From assembly GCA_947503305.1 (NCBI GenBank), contig CANNDF010000001.1, positions 992,001 through 1,056,000 on the forward strand: DNA of 64,000 bases, in the 5' to 3' direction. Under the pieces are notes generated by a model. It worked only from the letters and a program-made list of their open reading frames with translations. It was not told the origin of the DNA and did no database searches. Source of the stretch: an uncultured Dokdonia sp. (GTDB lineage Bacteria > Bacteroidota > Bacteroidia > Flavobacteriales > Flavobacteriaceae). The position numbers and the translations under genes were made by a program. Positions 41,935 to 51,192 of the stretch are shown here, piece by piece (within the stretch, counting starts at the first letter, position 1; each line of letters begins with the position of its first letter).

Positions 41935-43113
41935 TTACTTAAAAGCATTTTCACCAGTAATATCTAGCCCTGTAATGAGTAAGTGAATATCATGAGTCCC
42001 TTCATAGGTAATCACACTTTCTAGGTTCATCATATGACGCATAATACTGTACTCTCCAGTGATCCCCATACCTCCTAGGATTTGACGAGCTTCCCGAGCT
42101 ATTTTTATAGCCATATCAACATTGTTACGTTTGGCCATAGAAATTTGTGCAGAAGTAGCACGATTTTCATTTTTAAGCTGTCCAAGGCGTAATGCAAGTA
42201 ATTGAGCTTTAGTGATCTCTGTGATCATCTCAGCAAGTTTCTTTTGTTGTAATTGGAAGGCAGCAATTGGTTTTCCAAACTGAATACGTTCTTTAGCATA
42301 ACGTAATGCAGTGTCATAACAGTCCATAGCTGCTCCGATAGCACCCCAGGCAATTCCATATCGAGCCGAATCTAAACACCCAAGTGGCGCTCCAAGCCCA
42401 GATTTGTTAGGAAGTAAATTTTCTTTAGGTACTTTGACATCCTGAAAAATCAATTCTCCAGTAGCACTCGCACGTAAAGACCATTTGTTATGAGTTTCTG
42501 GTGTAGAAAAACCTTCCATACCACGCTCAACAATAAGTCCGTGGATACGTCCTTCTTCATTTTTTGCCCAAACAACAGCTACATTACAAAAAGGGGAATT
42601 AGAAATCCAGAGTTTTGCTCCGTTTAAAAGATAATGATCTCCCATATCTTTAAAATGAGTCACCATTCCTCCAGGATTAGATCCATGATCGGGCTCAGTA
42701 AGACCAAAGGATCCCATCCATTCACCAGAGGCAAGTTTTGGTAAGTATTTTTTACGTTGTTCCTCAGTTCCGTATTTCCATATAGGATACATCACCAGTG
42801 ATGATTGTACAGAAGCTGTAGAGCGTACACCTGAATCCCCACGTTCTATTTCTTGCATGATTAATCCGTATGAAATTTGATCAAGTCCGGCACCACCATA
42901 TTCTTCTGGAATATAAGGCCCAAAAGCACCTATATCTGCAAGTCCTGGAATAATAGATTTTGGAAATTCTGCATTTTGAGCAGCTTCTTCTATGATAGGA
43001 GATACATCACGTTTAACCCATGCACGGGCAGCATCACGTATAAGTTTATGTTCTTCGGTTAAAAGATCGTCTAGATTGTAATAATCGGGAGCTTCAAAAA
43101 GATCTGGCTTCAT
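41935..43113 (-). CDS. glutaryl-CoA dehydrogenase-like acyl-CoA dehydrogenase
   Basis: 392 aa FAD enzyme. FAD/substrate motifs GSFGLTEPDHGSNPGGM, KLWISNSP, RYGIAWGAIGAAMDCYDTALRYAKERIQFGKPIAAFQL, and VITYEGTHDIHLLITG with the catalytic Glu in YEGTHDIH, which is the glutaryl-CoA dehydrogenase signature. Family reaction: glutaryl-CoA to crotonyl-CoA plus CO2 in lysine/tryptophan breakdown. Cytosolic tetramer. Separated from the tRNA methyltransferase gene by 62 bp on the same strand. Confidence 0.88.
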   Translation of the reverse strand: MKPDLFEAPDYYNLDDLLTEEHKLIRDAARAWVKRDVSPIIEEAAQNAEFPKSIIPGLADIGAFGPYIPEEYGGAGLDQISYGLIMQEIERGDSGVRSTASVQSSLVMYPIWKYGTEEQRKKYLPKLASGEWMGSFGLTEPDHGSNPGGMVTHFKDMGDHYLLNGAKLWISNSPFCNVAVVWAKNEEGRIHGLIVERGMEGFSTPETHNKWSLRASATGELIFQDVKVPKENLLPNKSGLGAPLGCLDSARYGIAWGAIGAAMDCYDTALRYAKERIQFGKPIAAFQLQQKKLAEMITEITKAQLLALRLGQLKNENRATSAQISMAKRNNVDMAIKIAREARQILGGMGITGEYSIMRHMMNLESVITYEGTHDIHLLITGLDITGENAFK

Positions 43114-43175
43114 GGTTTGTAGTTTATGTGCGGCAAATTTAACGAAATCGTTTGCAATAACCGTATACCCAGCCC

Positions 43176-43904
43176 TTACATTTTTAAGTAGAAGTTTTTA
43201 ACAAGATTTCTGTAGTCATTTGTATAATCATGACGAGCGTTTTCTATGGTAAGTTCATCAATTACAGGAGAGTAGTTTTGGGGTTCGCTTTCGCGAAAGC
43301 GAAATTCTAATAAACTCCTCTTTACAATGGATGTTGGAGTACCTTTTACTCTTGTAATTCGAATAGGAACTAATCCTGCTTTTTCCGAAAGTGCGATAAA
43401 ATCTTGCTCTCTTTTTGAAGGAATGATAACCGCAAATACTCCATTTGTAGCTAGTAGTTTTGCAGTTGCTCCTACAAGTAACTCAAAAGGCATTGCTTCT
43501 TCAAACCGAGCCCGATCACGTGCTGTGTTTTTTGTTTTATAATCTTCCTCATAGAAAGGAGGATTAGAAATAATCAAATCATAAACATCATCTATTTCGG
43601 CAGCAAATTCATATAAATGAGCATGATAACAGAATAAACGATCTCCCCAAGGACTGTCCTCAAAATTTTCGGTAGCCTGCTCGTAGGCATTATCATCAAG
43701 TTCTAATGCATCTATGGTTTGGGCATAACTGCGCTGTGCCAGCATTAAAGCAATAACTCCTGTGCCTGTGCCAATATCTAAAATAGATTCTGGATTATGA
43801 TTAAGAGATGTCCAGGCTCCAAGTAAGACACCATCTGTCCCAATTTTTGCCGCACAACGATCCTGTTTAATGGCAAATTCTTTAAATTGAAAAGGTGAAC
43901 TCAT
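43176..43904 (-). CDS. tRNA1(Val) (adenine37-N6)-methyltransferase
   Basis: 242 aa Rossmann methyltransferase. SAM motif LDIGTGTGVIALMLAQRS and the catalytic NPPF in IISNPPFYEEDY, typical of adenine N6 enzymes of the YfiC/TrmN6 group; N-terminus FQFKEFAIKQDRCAAKIGTDGVLLGAW is diagnostic. Third gene of the rpsP-rimM transcript (30 bp after rimM). It contains an exact palindrome core encoding RFRES. Confidence 0.87.
   Translation of the reverse strand: MSSPFQFKEFAIKQDRCAAKIGTDGVLLGAWTSLNHNPESILDIGTGTGVIALMLAQRSYAQTIDALELDDNAYEQATENFEDSPWGDRLFCYHAHLYEFAAEIDDVYDLIISNPPFYEEDYKTKNTARDRARFEEAMPFELLVGATAKLLATNGVFAVIIPSKREQDFIALSEKAGLVPIRITRVKGTPTSIVKRSLLEFRFRESEPQNYSPVIDELTIENARHDYTNDYRNLVKNFYLKM
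43284..43303. repeat. GCTTTCGCGAAAGC palindrome, copy 7 (coding, 20-bp perfect)
   Basis: Core 43287-43300 inside the tRNA methyltransferase gene, with TTC/GAA flanks symmetric. Minus-strand reading gives Phe-Arg-Glu-Ser, a frame unlike the other coding copies. Confidence 0.9.
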
Positions 43905-43934
43905 AAAACGGGGACTCCAGTACTTGGAGAGATA

Positions 43935-44459
43935 TTATAGGTATAAATCTATCAACCCATCAGGAGCTTCTAGAAAAATAGTCTTTGCTTTACGATCCAA
44001 TTTTTTTATAAAATCATCGATAAGTGGAATAAGGACTTGTTTGCCATTACGGTCTATCTCAAAGATGGCTTGAGAGGTATTATCTTTAATGCCTGTGATG
44101 GTTCCTATAGGTCCAAAATTTTTATCAACAGCAGTAAAACCTATAACTTCATGATAATAAAATTTATCATCATTTAGTGTAGGTAAAAGATCTAAGGGTA
44201 GGTATAATGCTGCTCCTATAAGATCTTCGGCATCTTCTTCGGTATCTATGTCTTCAAATTTAAACCGTAAAAGTGTCGATTTATGAAGTTGAGAAGATTC
44301 AAAAAAAAATGGAACCAGATTTGGGTTATAATCCACAAATACTGATTCCATTCCTACATACATTTCGGGTTCATCTGTATCTAGCTTTGCTAGTAACTCT
44401 CCCTTAAAGCTATATTTTCTTACGATTTTACCTAGATAGAAGCAATCTTCTTTCTTCAT
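43935..44459 (-). CDS. rimM: 16S rRNA processing protein RimM
   Basis: 174 aa, N-terminal RimM barrel (FYLGKIVRKYSFKGELLAKL) and C-terminal PRC-barrel (EVIGFTAVDKNFGPIGTITGIKDNTSQAIFEI). Assists 30S subunit assembly, binding S19. Follows rpsP by 20 bp, the classical arrangement. Confidence 0.94.
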   Translation of the reverse strand: MKKEDCFYLGKIVRKYSFKGELLAKLDTDEPEMYVGMESVFVDYNPNLVPFFFESSQLHKSTLLRFKFEDIDTEEDAEDLIGAALYLPLDLLPTLNDDKFYYHEVIGFTAVDKNFGPIGTITGIKDNTSQAIFEIDRNGKQVLIPLIDDFIKKLDRKAKTIFLEAPDGLIDLYL

Positions 44460-44479
44460 ATCGTTAGAAAAATTAATAG

Positions 44480-45001
44480 TTACTCTTCTGAGTCTGTTGC
44501 TGTAGCTTCTACTCCTCCAGGAGCATCTTCTGCGTCTGCAACTACTTCTGGCTCTGGTTGTGCTGCAGCAATACGTGCTTCATTTACTGCTTTTTCAGCG
44601 GCAAGAGCATCGGCTTTAGCTTTAGCAGCAGCTTTAGAAAGATCTCCTTCTTTAGCCGCAACTTTAGAAGCTTTTTCTTCTAACCAAGCATTGAATTTTT
44701 CTTCAGCTTGCTCTTCGGTAAGAGCGCCTTTACGTACACCCCCAGCAAGATGATTTTTAAGCATCGCACCTTTATAAGATAATAAGCGCTTTGCAGTTTC
44801 TGTAGGTTGTGCACCATTCTGTAACCATGTTACAGATCCATCTACATCTAATTCTATAGTTGCAGGGTTTGTGTTTGGATTATAAACTCCTAGCTTTTCT
44901 AAAAATTTACCATCTCTTTTTGAACGAGCATCTGCTGCTACGATCCAGTAAAAAGGTTTTCCTTTTTTACCGTGTCTTTGTAATCTAATTTTAACTGACA
45001 T
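44480..45001 (-). CDS. rpsP: 30S ribosomal protein S16
   Basis: 173 aa. The S16 core covers residues 1-80 (VKIRLQRHGKKGKPFYWIVAADARSKRDG). It is followed by about 90 Ala/Lys/Glu-rich residues, much longer than the 80-90 aa of most bacteria but normal in Bacteroidota. First gene of an rpsP-rimM-methyltransferase operon. Confidence 0.96.
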   Translation of the reverse strand: MSVKIRLQRHGKKGKPFYWIVAADARSKRDGKFLEKLGVYNPNTNPATIELDVDGSVTWLQNGAQPTETAKRLLSYKGAMLKNHLAGGVRKGALTEEQAEEKFNAWLEEKASKVAAKEGDLSKAAAKAKADALAAEKAVNEARIAAAQPEPEVVADAEDAPGGVEATATDSEE

Positions 45002-45050
45002 AAATAAATTAATTGTTGAGGTACCCGACCTCTATTTTTAATTAAGTGTG

Positions 45051-45058
45051 CAAAGATA
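45051..45058 (-). promoter_or_regulatory. -7 box of the rpsP operon
   Basis: TATCTTTG on the minus strand, exact match, leader about 45 nt. Confidence 0.5.
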
Positions 45059-45120
45059 CTACAATTTTCTATGCTGTTAATACGTTATTTGCTTTTTTAC
45101 ATTACATTTGTTATTAATCC

Positions 45121-45128
45121 TACCTTTG
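45121..45128 (+). promoter_or_regulatory. -7 box of the 45136 lipoprotein gene
   Basis: TACCTTTG, exact match, ending 7 nt before the ATG: a near-leaderless transcript. Confidence 0.45.
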
Positions 45129-45135
45129 TATTATT

Positions 45136-45960
45136 ATGAAACGTTTACTTCTATTATCTATTCTATCTATATGTATGTTTTCATGTGAACAAGATGTTCA
45201 AGAAAACAGCCCCGCTTTTCAAGGAGTCAGAGATAGTCTTCTTTATAGAACCGCAACTAGCCAAGCCACTTTTAATGAAGACGGAAGTCTTATTATTCAG
45301 GGGAGCTCTGGTCCAGAAACATTAAGCATTCTTATAAGTTCTCTTAATCAGACACAAGTAGCGCTAGGAGGATCGAGTGCAAATGGAAATGTAGCAGCAT
45401 TTACAGATGCATTTGGAAATGTTTTTTCTACAGCGAGTTCAAGCGCTACAGGTCAAGTAAATTATTTGATTAATGCAAATAATACGGTCTCTGGTACATT
45501 TAATTTTATGGCATTGCGTAATGGGACATTAGACACTCTTACTTTTAGTCAAGGATTTATGTTTGGTATTCCTATTCTTAGTAATGCTGGACTTCCTGTT
45601 GATCCAGATGCAGGGATATTAGATGACTTTACAGCAAGAGTAAATACAATAATTTTTAACCCTACTATTTTAACATCGTCATTATCTGGAGGATTTTTAA
45701 CAATAGCTGCAGAAACTGCAGATACAGCTATTCAGCTTTCATTACCTCAAGATACCCCTGCAGGGACCTACGATTTATTAGAAGGCACCGATTTTTCGGC
45801 AAGTTATAGAGTGGCTACAGGTGATACATTTGGTGCTATATCTGGGTCTCTAACTATTGTTTCTAATGATACAGAAAATAGAATTATTGTAGGTGATTTT
45901 ATCTTTTCTACATTACAAGGATTTAATATCACAGACGGAGAGTTTACATTAAATTATTAA
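45136..45960 (+). CDS. DUF6252-like lipoprotein
   Basis: 274 aa. Lipobox CMFSC (Cys17). The mature part contains two similar halves, each ending in a strand-turn-strand G-x-F-x-F/L (VSGTFNFMA and ISGSLTIVS...NRIIVGDFIFS), a feature of the DUF6252-type beta-barrel-like lipoproteins of Bacteroidota. No enzyme motif. Alone between a divergent ribosomal operon and a very long terminator. Family assignment is from memory of the pattern. Confidence 0.7.
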   Translation: MKRLLLLSILSICMFSCEQDVQENSPAFQGVRDSLLYRTATSQATFNEDGSLIIQGSSGPETLSILISSLNQTQVALGGSSANGNVAAFTDAFGNVFSTASSSATGQVNYLINANNTVSGTFNFMALRNGTLDTLTFSQGFMFGIPILSNAGLPVDPDAGILDDFTARVNTIIFNPTILTSSLSGGFLTIAAETADTAIQLSLPQDTPAGTYDLLEGTDFSASYRVATGDTFGAISGSLTIVSNDTENRIIVGDFIFSTLQGFNITDGEFTLNY

Positions 45961-45970
45961 AAGACACATA

Positions 45971-46022
45971 TACACAATAAAAAAAGCGCCGCATATAGAT
46001 GCGGCGCTTTTTTTATTGTGTA
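45971..46022. terminator. very long perfect terminator hairpin
   Basis: 24-bp uninterrupted stem (45971-45994 with 45999-46022) around an ATAG loop; GC-rich centre GCGCCGCAT/ATGCGGCGC with A and T runs outside. It insulates dnaE. Confidence 0.92.
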
Positions 46023-46104
46023 TAAATGCTGATAACTCCTATTAAATAATAGGAGTGTAAGCTTAAGAAAATCCGTACATTTCTTGTTGCAAAATTTAGC
46101 ACAG

Positions 46105-49100
46105 ATGTACCTTATTTTTGATACTGAAACTACAGGATTACCTAAGAATTGGAATGCTCCTATTACCGACTCAGATAACTGGCCTAGAGCGATACAAATT
46201 GCATGGCAGTTACATGATTCTATGGGACGTGTTATAGAGCATCAAGATTACTTGATCAAGCCAGAAGGCTTTGACATTCCTTATGACGCAGAGCGTATTC
46301 ATGGGATATCTACAGAACTTGCTATGCAAGATGGGATAGAACTTCAGGAAGTATTAGAAAAATTTAATATTGCATTAAGTAAAACGACATTTGTCGTAGG
46401 ACAAAATGTAGGGTTTGACATCAATATTATGGGAGCCGAGTTTCACAGACAGGCTCTTCCCAATGATCTTCAAGAACTCCCTGTATTAGATACCTGTACA
46501 GAAGTAACTGCTCAATTATGTCAAATCCCTGGGGGAAGAGGTGGGAGATTTAAACTACCTACACTTACAGAATTACATAAACATCTTTTTGGAGAAGCTT
46601 TTGGAGAAGCCCATAATGCTACGGCAGATGTTGAGGCCACGACACGTTGTTTTTTAGAATTGATACGACAACGTAGTTTTACGTCAGAGCAGCTAGATGT
46701 ACAACCAGATTATTTTGAGAGATTCTCTCAAGAAAACCCACAACCTATTCAGTTTATTGGGTTAAAGCATATCAATCTAAAAGATGCTTCAGATCGTATT
46801 AGGAAATCTCTCAAAAAAGAAGAAACTCCTGAGATTTCTAAAACTGAAATTGTAGCCAATGAAGCTCAATTGGCTACTGTTCGATTTGCACATTTACATA
46901 ACCATTCTCAATTCTCAATTCTTCAGTCTACAGCAAATATTCAAAATTTAGTGGATGCAGCTGTAGGGCATAAAATGCCGGCTGTAGCAATGACCGATAC
47001 AGGGAATATGATGGGAGCTTTTCATTTTGTAAAAGCTGTAGGAGGATATAATAAGCAGGCCAAAGCAAAAAATAAGATCCTCATTGAAGAAGGGAATGAC
47101 CCTACAGAAATAGAACTTAAAGCAATTGTAGGGTGTGAATTTAATGTATGCTCAGAACATACTAATAAAAGCCAAAAAGATAACGGGTATCAGATAGTCA
47201 TGCTTGCCAAAAACAAAAATGGATATCATAATTTGGCAAAAATGGCATCTATTGCCTATACAGATGGGTTTTATTATGTGCCTCGTATTGATAAAAAAGT
47301 CATCGAACAATACAAGGAAGATATCATTGTATTGACAGGAAATCTTTATGGAGAAGTCCCAAGCAAGATTCTTAATGTAGGAGAGAAGCAAGCCGAAGAA
47401 GCTTTAATTTGGTGGAAAGAACAATTTGGCGATGACCTCTATATAGAGTTGATGCGCCATGGTCAAGAAGATGAAGATAGAGTAATGCCAGTATTGGTAT
47501 CGCTTTCGCGAAAGCATAACATCAAAATACTTGCAACCAATAATACATTTTATATAGATAAAGAAGATGCAGATGCACATGATATTTTATTATGTGTAAA
47601 AGACGGAGAAAAAGTTGCTACTCCTAAAGGTCGTGGCCGAGGATATCGGTATGGATTGCCTAATAACGAGTATTACTTTAAGAGTGCCGAAGAAATGAAG
47701 ACACTCTTTAATGATCTTCCAGAAGCGATCCTTAATGTTCAAGAAGTAGTAGATAAAATAGAAGCTTTTGAACTTGCTCGAGATGTATTATTACCCGCCT
47801 TTGATATTCCGGAAGCGTTCCAATATGAAGAAGATGCTGTAGATGGGGGCAAACGAGGGGAGAATAAATTTTTGCGTCATATCACCTATGAAGGAGCCAA
47901 AAAACGTTACGAAACCCTTACTCCAGAAATTACAGAACGATTAGACTTTGAACTGGATGTTATTGAAAAAACAGGGTATCCTGGATATTTCCTGATTGTA
48001 GAAGACTTTATACGTGAAGCACGTAATATGGATGTATCTGTAGGCCCTGGTCGTGGGTCGGCAGCAGGAAGTGTCGTTGCATATTGCTTATGGATTACAA
48101 ATATAGATCCTCTTAAGTATGATTTACTTTTTGAGAGATTCCTGAATCCTGATCGTGTAAGTATGCCAGATATTGATATTGATTTTGATGACGAAGGTCG
48201 TGGTCGTGTAATGCAATATGTTATAGATAAGTATGGAGCAAATCAAGTAGCGCAGATTATTACCTATGGTACCATGGCCGCAAAGTCGTCTATACGTGAT
48301 ACCTCTAGAGCATTGGATCTCCCTTTAGGAGATGCAGACCGTATAGCAAAGCTTATTCCAACAATGTCTAAGCTTAAAAAGATTTTTGGCAAGACAGATG
48401 CAGAGTTAAAACAATCATTTAGAGCAGATGATCTTGTCAAAGTAAATGAGCTTATCAATCTTTCTGAAGGAGATGACTTAGAAGGGAAGATGCTACGTCA
48501 GGCACGACAATTAGAAGGGTCTCTTCGTAATACGGGGATACACGCCTGTGGAGTTATTATTACCCCAGATGATATTACTAATTTTGTTCCTGTAGCTACC
48601 GCAAAAGATTCTGATTTGTATGTCACCCAGTTTGATAACTCAGTGGTAGAAGAGGCGGGTCTGCTTAAAATGGACTTTTTAGGGCTTAAAACATTAACGC
48701 TTATTAAGGATACTGTAAAGCTTGTTAAGTACCGCCATGATATTGACCTTGATCCGGAGAATTTTCCGCTAGATGATGAAAAAACCTATGAATTATTTCA
48801 GAGAGGAGATACTGTAGGGATTTTTCAATATGAATCTCCTGGAATGCAAAAACATATGCAATCTCTTAAACCTACCGTTTTTGAAGATTTAATTGCTATG
48901 AATGCATTGTATCGCCCAGGTCCAATGGAATATATTCCTTCTTTCGTACGAAGAAAACATGGGGAAGAAGATATTGAATATGATCTTCCTGCTATGGAAG
49001 AGTATCTAAAAGAAACTTATGGTATTACTGTCTACCAGGAGCAAGTAATGCTTTTATCCCAAAAACTTGCAGGATTTACTAAAGGTGAAGCCGATGTCCT

Positions 49101-50487
49101 TCGTAAGGCGATGGGTAAAAAACAAAAAGCAGTACTCGATAAAATGAAACCAAAGTTTATCAAACAAGCTTCTGAAAAAGGGCATGCTGAAGATAAACTA
49201 GAAAAGATATGGAAAGACTGGGAAGCATTTGCAGCCTACGCTTTTAATAAATCGCACTCTACGTGTTATGCCTGGATAGCCTATCAAACAGCGTATCTTA
49301 AAGCACATTATCCTGCCGAGTATCTTGCAGCAGTACTATCTAATAACATGAATGATATTAAGCAGGTTACTTTCTTTATGGAAGAATGTAAACGTATGGG
49401 ATTAGAAGTATTAGGACCCGATGTGAATGAATCTTTCCGAAAGTTTACTGTAAATGATAATGGGGCTATTCGATTTGGAATGGGTGCTGTTAAAGGCGTA
49501 GGTACAGGAGCTGTTGCTACAATCGTAGAAAATAGAAAAGAAAGTAAATACAAATCAGTATTTGATTTTGCTCGTCGTGTAGATTTACGCGCGGCTAACA
49601 AAAAAGCGTTTGAAAGCCTTGCTTTAGCTGGTGGCTTTGATGAATTAGGAGAAACCCATCGGGCGCAATACTTTCATCAGGAAGGTGATGGAATTACGTT
49701 TTTAGAAAAGGCTATAAAATACGGCGCACGATATCAGGAAAATGAGAATAGTGCACAAGTAAGTCTTTTTGGAGATGCCAGCGAAGTACAAATTCCAGAA
49801 CCTATTGTACCTCCCTGTGAAGAGTGGGGGACTATGGAAAAATTGCGTCGAGAAAAAGAAGTTGTAGGAATCTATATTTCAGGACATCCCCTAGATGATT
49901 TTAAAACAGAAATGGGAACTTTCTGTAATGCTAGTGTTGCCCATTTTCATACTATGGAAAACTATGTCAATCGTGAACTTACTTTTGGAGGGGTTATTAC
50001 AGATGTGCAACATCGTATTTCTAAAAATGGAAAAGGATGGGCTGCTTTTACGGTAGAAGATTTTACAGATACATTTGAGTTCAGAATGTTTGGAGAAGAG
50101 TATTTAAAACTTAGACATTTTTTGATTCCCAATAGCTTTATACATGCTAAGGTATTTATACGAGAAGGGTATGTAAATCGTGATACAGGGAGAAAAGGAG
50201 ATCCACGCACACAATTTAATAGTCTTCAGTTATTACAAGATGTGATGGATGCTTATGCAAAAAAACTGACGATCAATATCGATATTAATGAAATTGCAGA
50301 AGCACGTGTCCAGGAAATAAAAACCATTCTTGATCAACATAAAGGCGATGGAAAATTACACTTTCAGGTATTTGAGCCTAAAGAGAAATTATATGTACGG
50401 ATGCCAAGTAAAAAACAAAAAGTAAAAATCTCTCAAGAATTACTCGATGCCCTTGAGGAAAATAAAGTGCATTATAAGCTTAATTAA
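46105..50487 (+). CDS. dnaE: DNA polymerase III alpha subunit with fused N-terminal 3'-5' exonuclease
   Basis: 1460 aa. The TTG at 46084 opens the frame but ATG 46105 gives the canonical MYLIFDTETTGLP. Order: DEDDh exonuclease (about 1-190; DTETTG, GQNVGFDINIM, HNATADVEAT); PHP domain from about residue 262 (HLHNHSQFSILQS); polymerase core (GPGRGSAAGSVVAY near 646; PDIDIDFDD near 689); helix-hairpin-helix; OB domain near 1300 (LTFGGVITDVQHRISKNGKGWAAFTVED). Proofreading is therefore on the same chain as synthesis, unlike the DnaE-DnaQ pair of enterobacteria. An exact palindrome core lies at 47502, coding LSRKH. Confidence 0.95.
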   Translation: MYLIFDTETTGLPKNWNAPITDSDNWPRAIQIAWQLHDSMGRVIEHQDYLIKPEGFDIPYDAERIHGISTELAMQDGIELQEVLEKFNIALSKTTFVVGQNVGFDINIMGAEFHRQALPNDLQELPVLDTCTEVTAQLCQIPGGRGGRFKLPTLTELHKHLFGEAFGEAHNATADVEATTRCFLELIRQRSFTSEQLDVQPDYFERFSQENPQPIQFIGLKHINLKDASDRIRKSLKKEETPEISKTEIVANEAQLATVRFAHLHNHSQFSILQSTANIQNLVDAAVGHKMPAVAMTDTGNMMGAFHFVKAVGGYNKQAKAKNKILIEEGNDPTEIELKAIVGCEFNVCSEHTNKSQKDNGYQIVMLAKNKNGYHNLAKMASIAYTDGFYYVPRIDKKVIEQYKEDIIVLTGNLYGEVPSKILNVGEKQAEEALIWWKEQFGDDLYIELMRHGQEDEDRVMPVLVSLSRKHNIKILATNNTFYIDKEDADAHDILLCVKDGEKVATPKGRGRGYRYGLPNNEYYFKSAEEMKTLFNDLPEAILNVQEVVDKIEAFELARDVLLPAFDIPEAFQYEEDAVDGGKRGENKFLRHITYEGAKKRYETLTPEITERLDFELDVIEKTGYPGYFLIVEDFIREARNMDVSVGPGRGSAAGSVVAYCLWITNIDPLKYDLLFERFLNPDRVSMPDIDIDFDDEGRGRVMQYVIDKYGANQVAQIITYGTMAAKSSIRDTSRALDLPLGDADRIAKLIPTMSKLKKIFGKTDAELKQSFRADDLVKVNELINLSEGDDLEGKMLRQARQLEGSLRNTGIHACGVIITPDDITNFVPVATAKDSDLYVTQFDNSVVEEAGLLKMDFLGLKTLTLIKDTVKLVKYRHDIDLDPENFPLDDEKTYELFQRGDTVGIFQYESPGMQKHMQSLKPTVFEDLIAMNALYRPGPMEYIPSFVRRKHGEEDIEYDLPAMEEYLKETYGITVYQEQVMLLSQKLAGFTKGEADVLRKAMGKKQKAVLDKMKPKFIKQASEKGHAEDKLEKIWKDWEAFAAYAFNKSHSTCYAWIAYQTAYLKAHYPAEYLAAVLSNNMNDIKQVTFFMEECKRMGLEVLGPDVNESFRKFTVNDNGAIRFGMGAVKGVGTGAVATIVENRKESKYKSVFDFARRVDLRAANKKAFESLALAGGFDELGETHRAQYFHQEGDGITFLEKAIKYGARYQENENSAQVSLFGDASEVQIPEPIVPPCEEWGTMEKLRREKEVVGIYISGHPLDDFKTEMGTFCNASVAHFHTMENYVNRELTFGGVITDVQHRISKNGKGWAAFTVEDFTDTFEFRMFGEEYLKLRHFLIPNSFIHAKVFIREGYVNRDTGRKGDPRTQFNSLQLLQDVMDAYAKKLTINIDINEIAEARVQEIKTILDQHKGDGKLHFQVFEPKEKLYVRMPSKKQKVKISQELLDALEENKVHYKLN
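47502..47515. repeat. GCTTTCGCGAAAGC palindrome, copy 8 (coding)
   Basis: Exact core inside dnaE, read as Leu-Ser-Arg-Lys-His. Confidence 0.9.
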
Positions 50488-50493
50488 ACCCAT

Positions 50494-51192
50494 ATGAAAA
50501 CAATCTTTTCAATTACATTTTTTTTAGTATCATTATTTATTACTGCTCAAACCCTTACAGGAACTCAACTTCTTGAAAAAGCGATTGCTTATCACGATCC
50601 TAATGGGAATTGGGACTATTTTAATGGAGATCTTACGGTGCATTTAGAAACTCCCAATCAACCTGTTCGTAAAAGCAAGATTACCATCAATCTTCCTGAA
50701 GAATATTTTAAAGTAACCACCGATCGTGATGAAAAGACTAGCTTTCGCGAAATAAAAGACGGTAACTGTCGCTTCTCTGATGATCAAGGGACCATCAAAG
50801 AGGGGAGTATGTCAGATCCCGATTGTGAACGCACCGTAATGTTTAAAAACTATTACACCTATCTATATGGGTTACCTATGAAACTCAAAGACCCAGGGAC
50901 ACATATTGCACCTACAGTTCAAAAAAAATCTTTTAAAGGGGAAGAATATCTTGTGTTACGGGTTACCTATGATGAAGCAGTAGGAACAGATATCTGGCAA
51001 TTTTATTTCAATCCTGAGACCTATGCGATGGAAGTATATCAATTTTTTAAAGGTGAAGATGAAAAAACAGGAGAATACATCCTGCTGACAGATGAGATCA
51101 TTATAAATGACATAAAAATGCCTAAAGATCGTGCATGGTATTACAATAAAGATGATGGATACCTTGGAACAGACAAGCTAGTTTTGGATTAG
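50494..51192 (+). CDS. secreted DUF6503-like protein
   Basis: 232 aa. Signal peptide (MKTIFSITFFLVSLFITAQ) and a single antiparallel beta-fold similar to the LolA/LolB or DUF6503 group (TGTQLLEKAIAYHDPNGNWDYFNGDLTVHLET ... WQFYFNPETYAMEVYQFF). Only 6 bp after dnaE and probably co-transcribed. Role unknown; lipid carriage is a speculation from the fold pattern. A 12-nt partial palindrome lies inside (50741-50752). Confidence 0.75.
   Translation: MKTIFSITFFLVSLFITAQTLTGTQLLEKAIAYHDPNGNWDYFNGDLTVHLETPNQPVRKSKITINLPEEYFKVTTDRDEKTSFREIKDGNCRFSDDQGTIKEGSMSDPDCERTVMFKNYYTYLYGLPMKLKDPGTHIAPTVQKKSFKGEEYLVLRVTYDEAVGTDIWQFYFNPETYAMEVYQFFKGEDEKTGEYILLTDEIIINDIKMPKDRAWYYNKDDGYLGTDKLVLD
50741..50752. repeat. 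partial palindrome GCTTTCGCGAAA
   Basis: The last two core bases (GC) are replaced by TA; coding for Phe-Arg-Glu within the 50494 gene. Confidence 0.4.

Noticed and set aside
48945-48965. TTCTTTCGTACGAAG-like dyad in dnaE
   Set aside because: Different centre (TA insertion) and arms; coding requirement of the conserved polymerase region is enough.
49431-49446. CTTTCCGAAAG in dnaE resembling the palindrome
   Set aside because: It encodes the conserved VNESFRKFTVN region of DnaE; the resemblance is explained by protein constraint and lacks the central CG.
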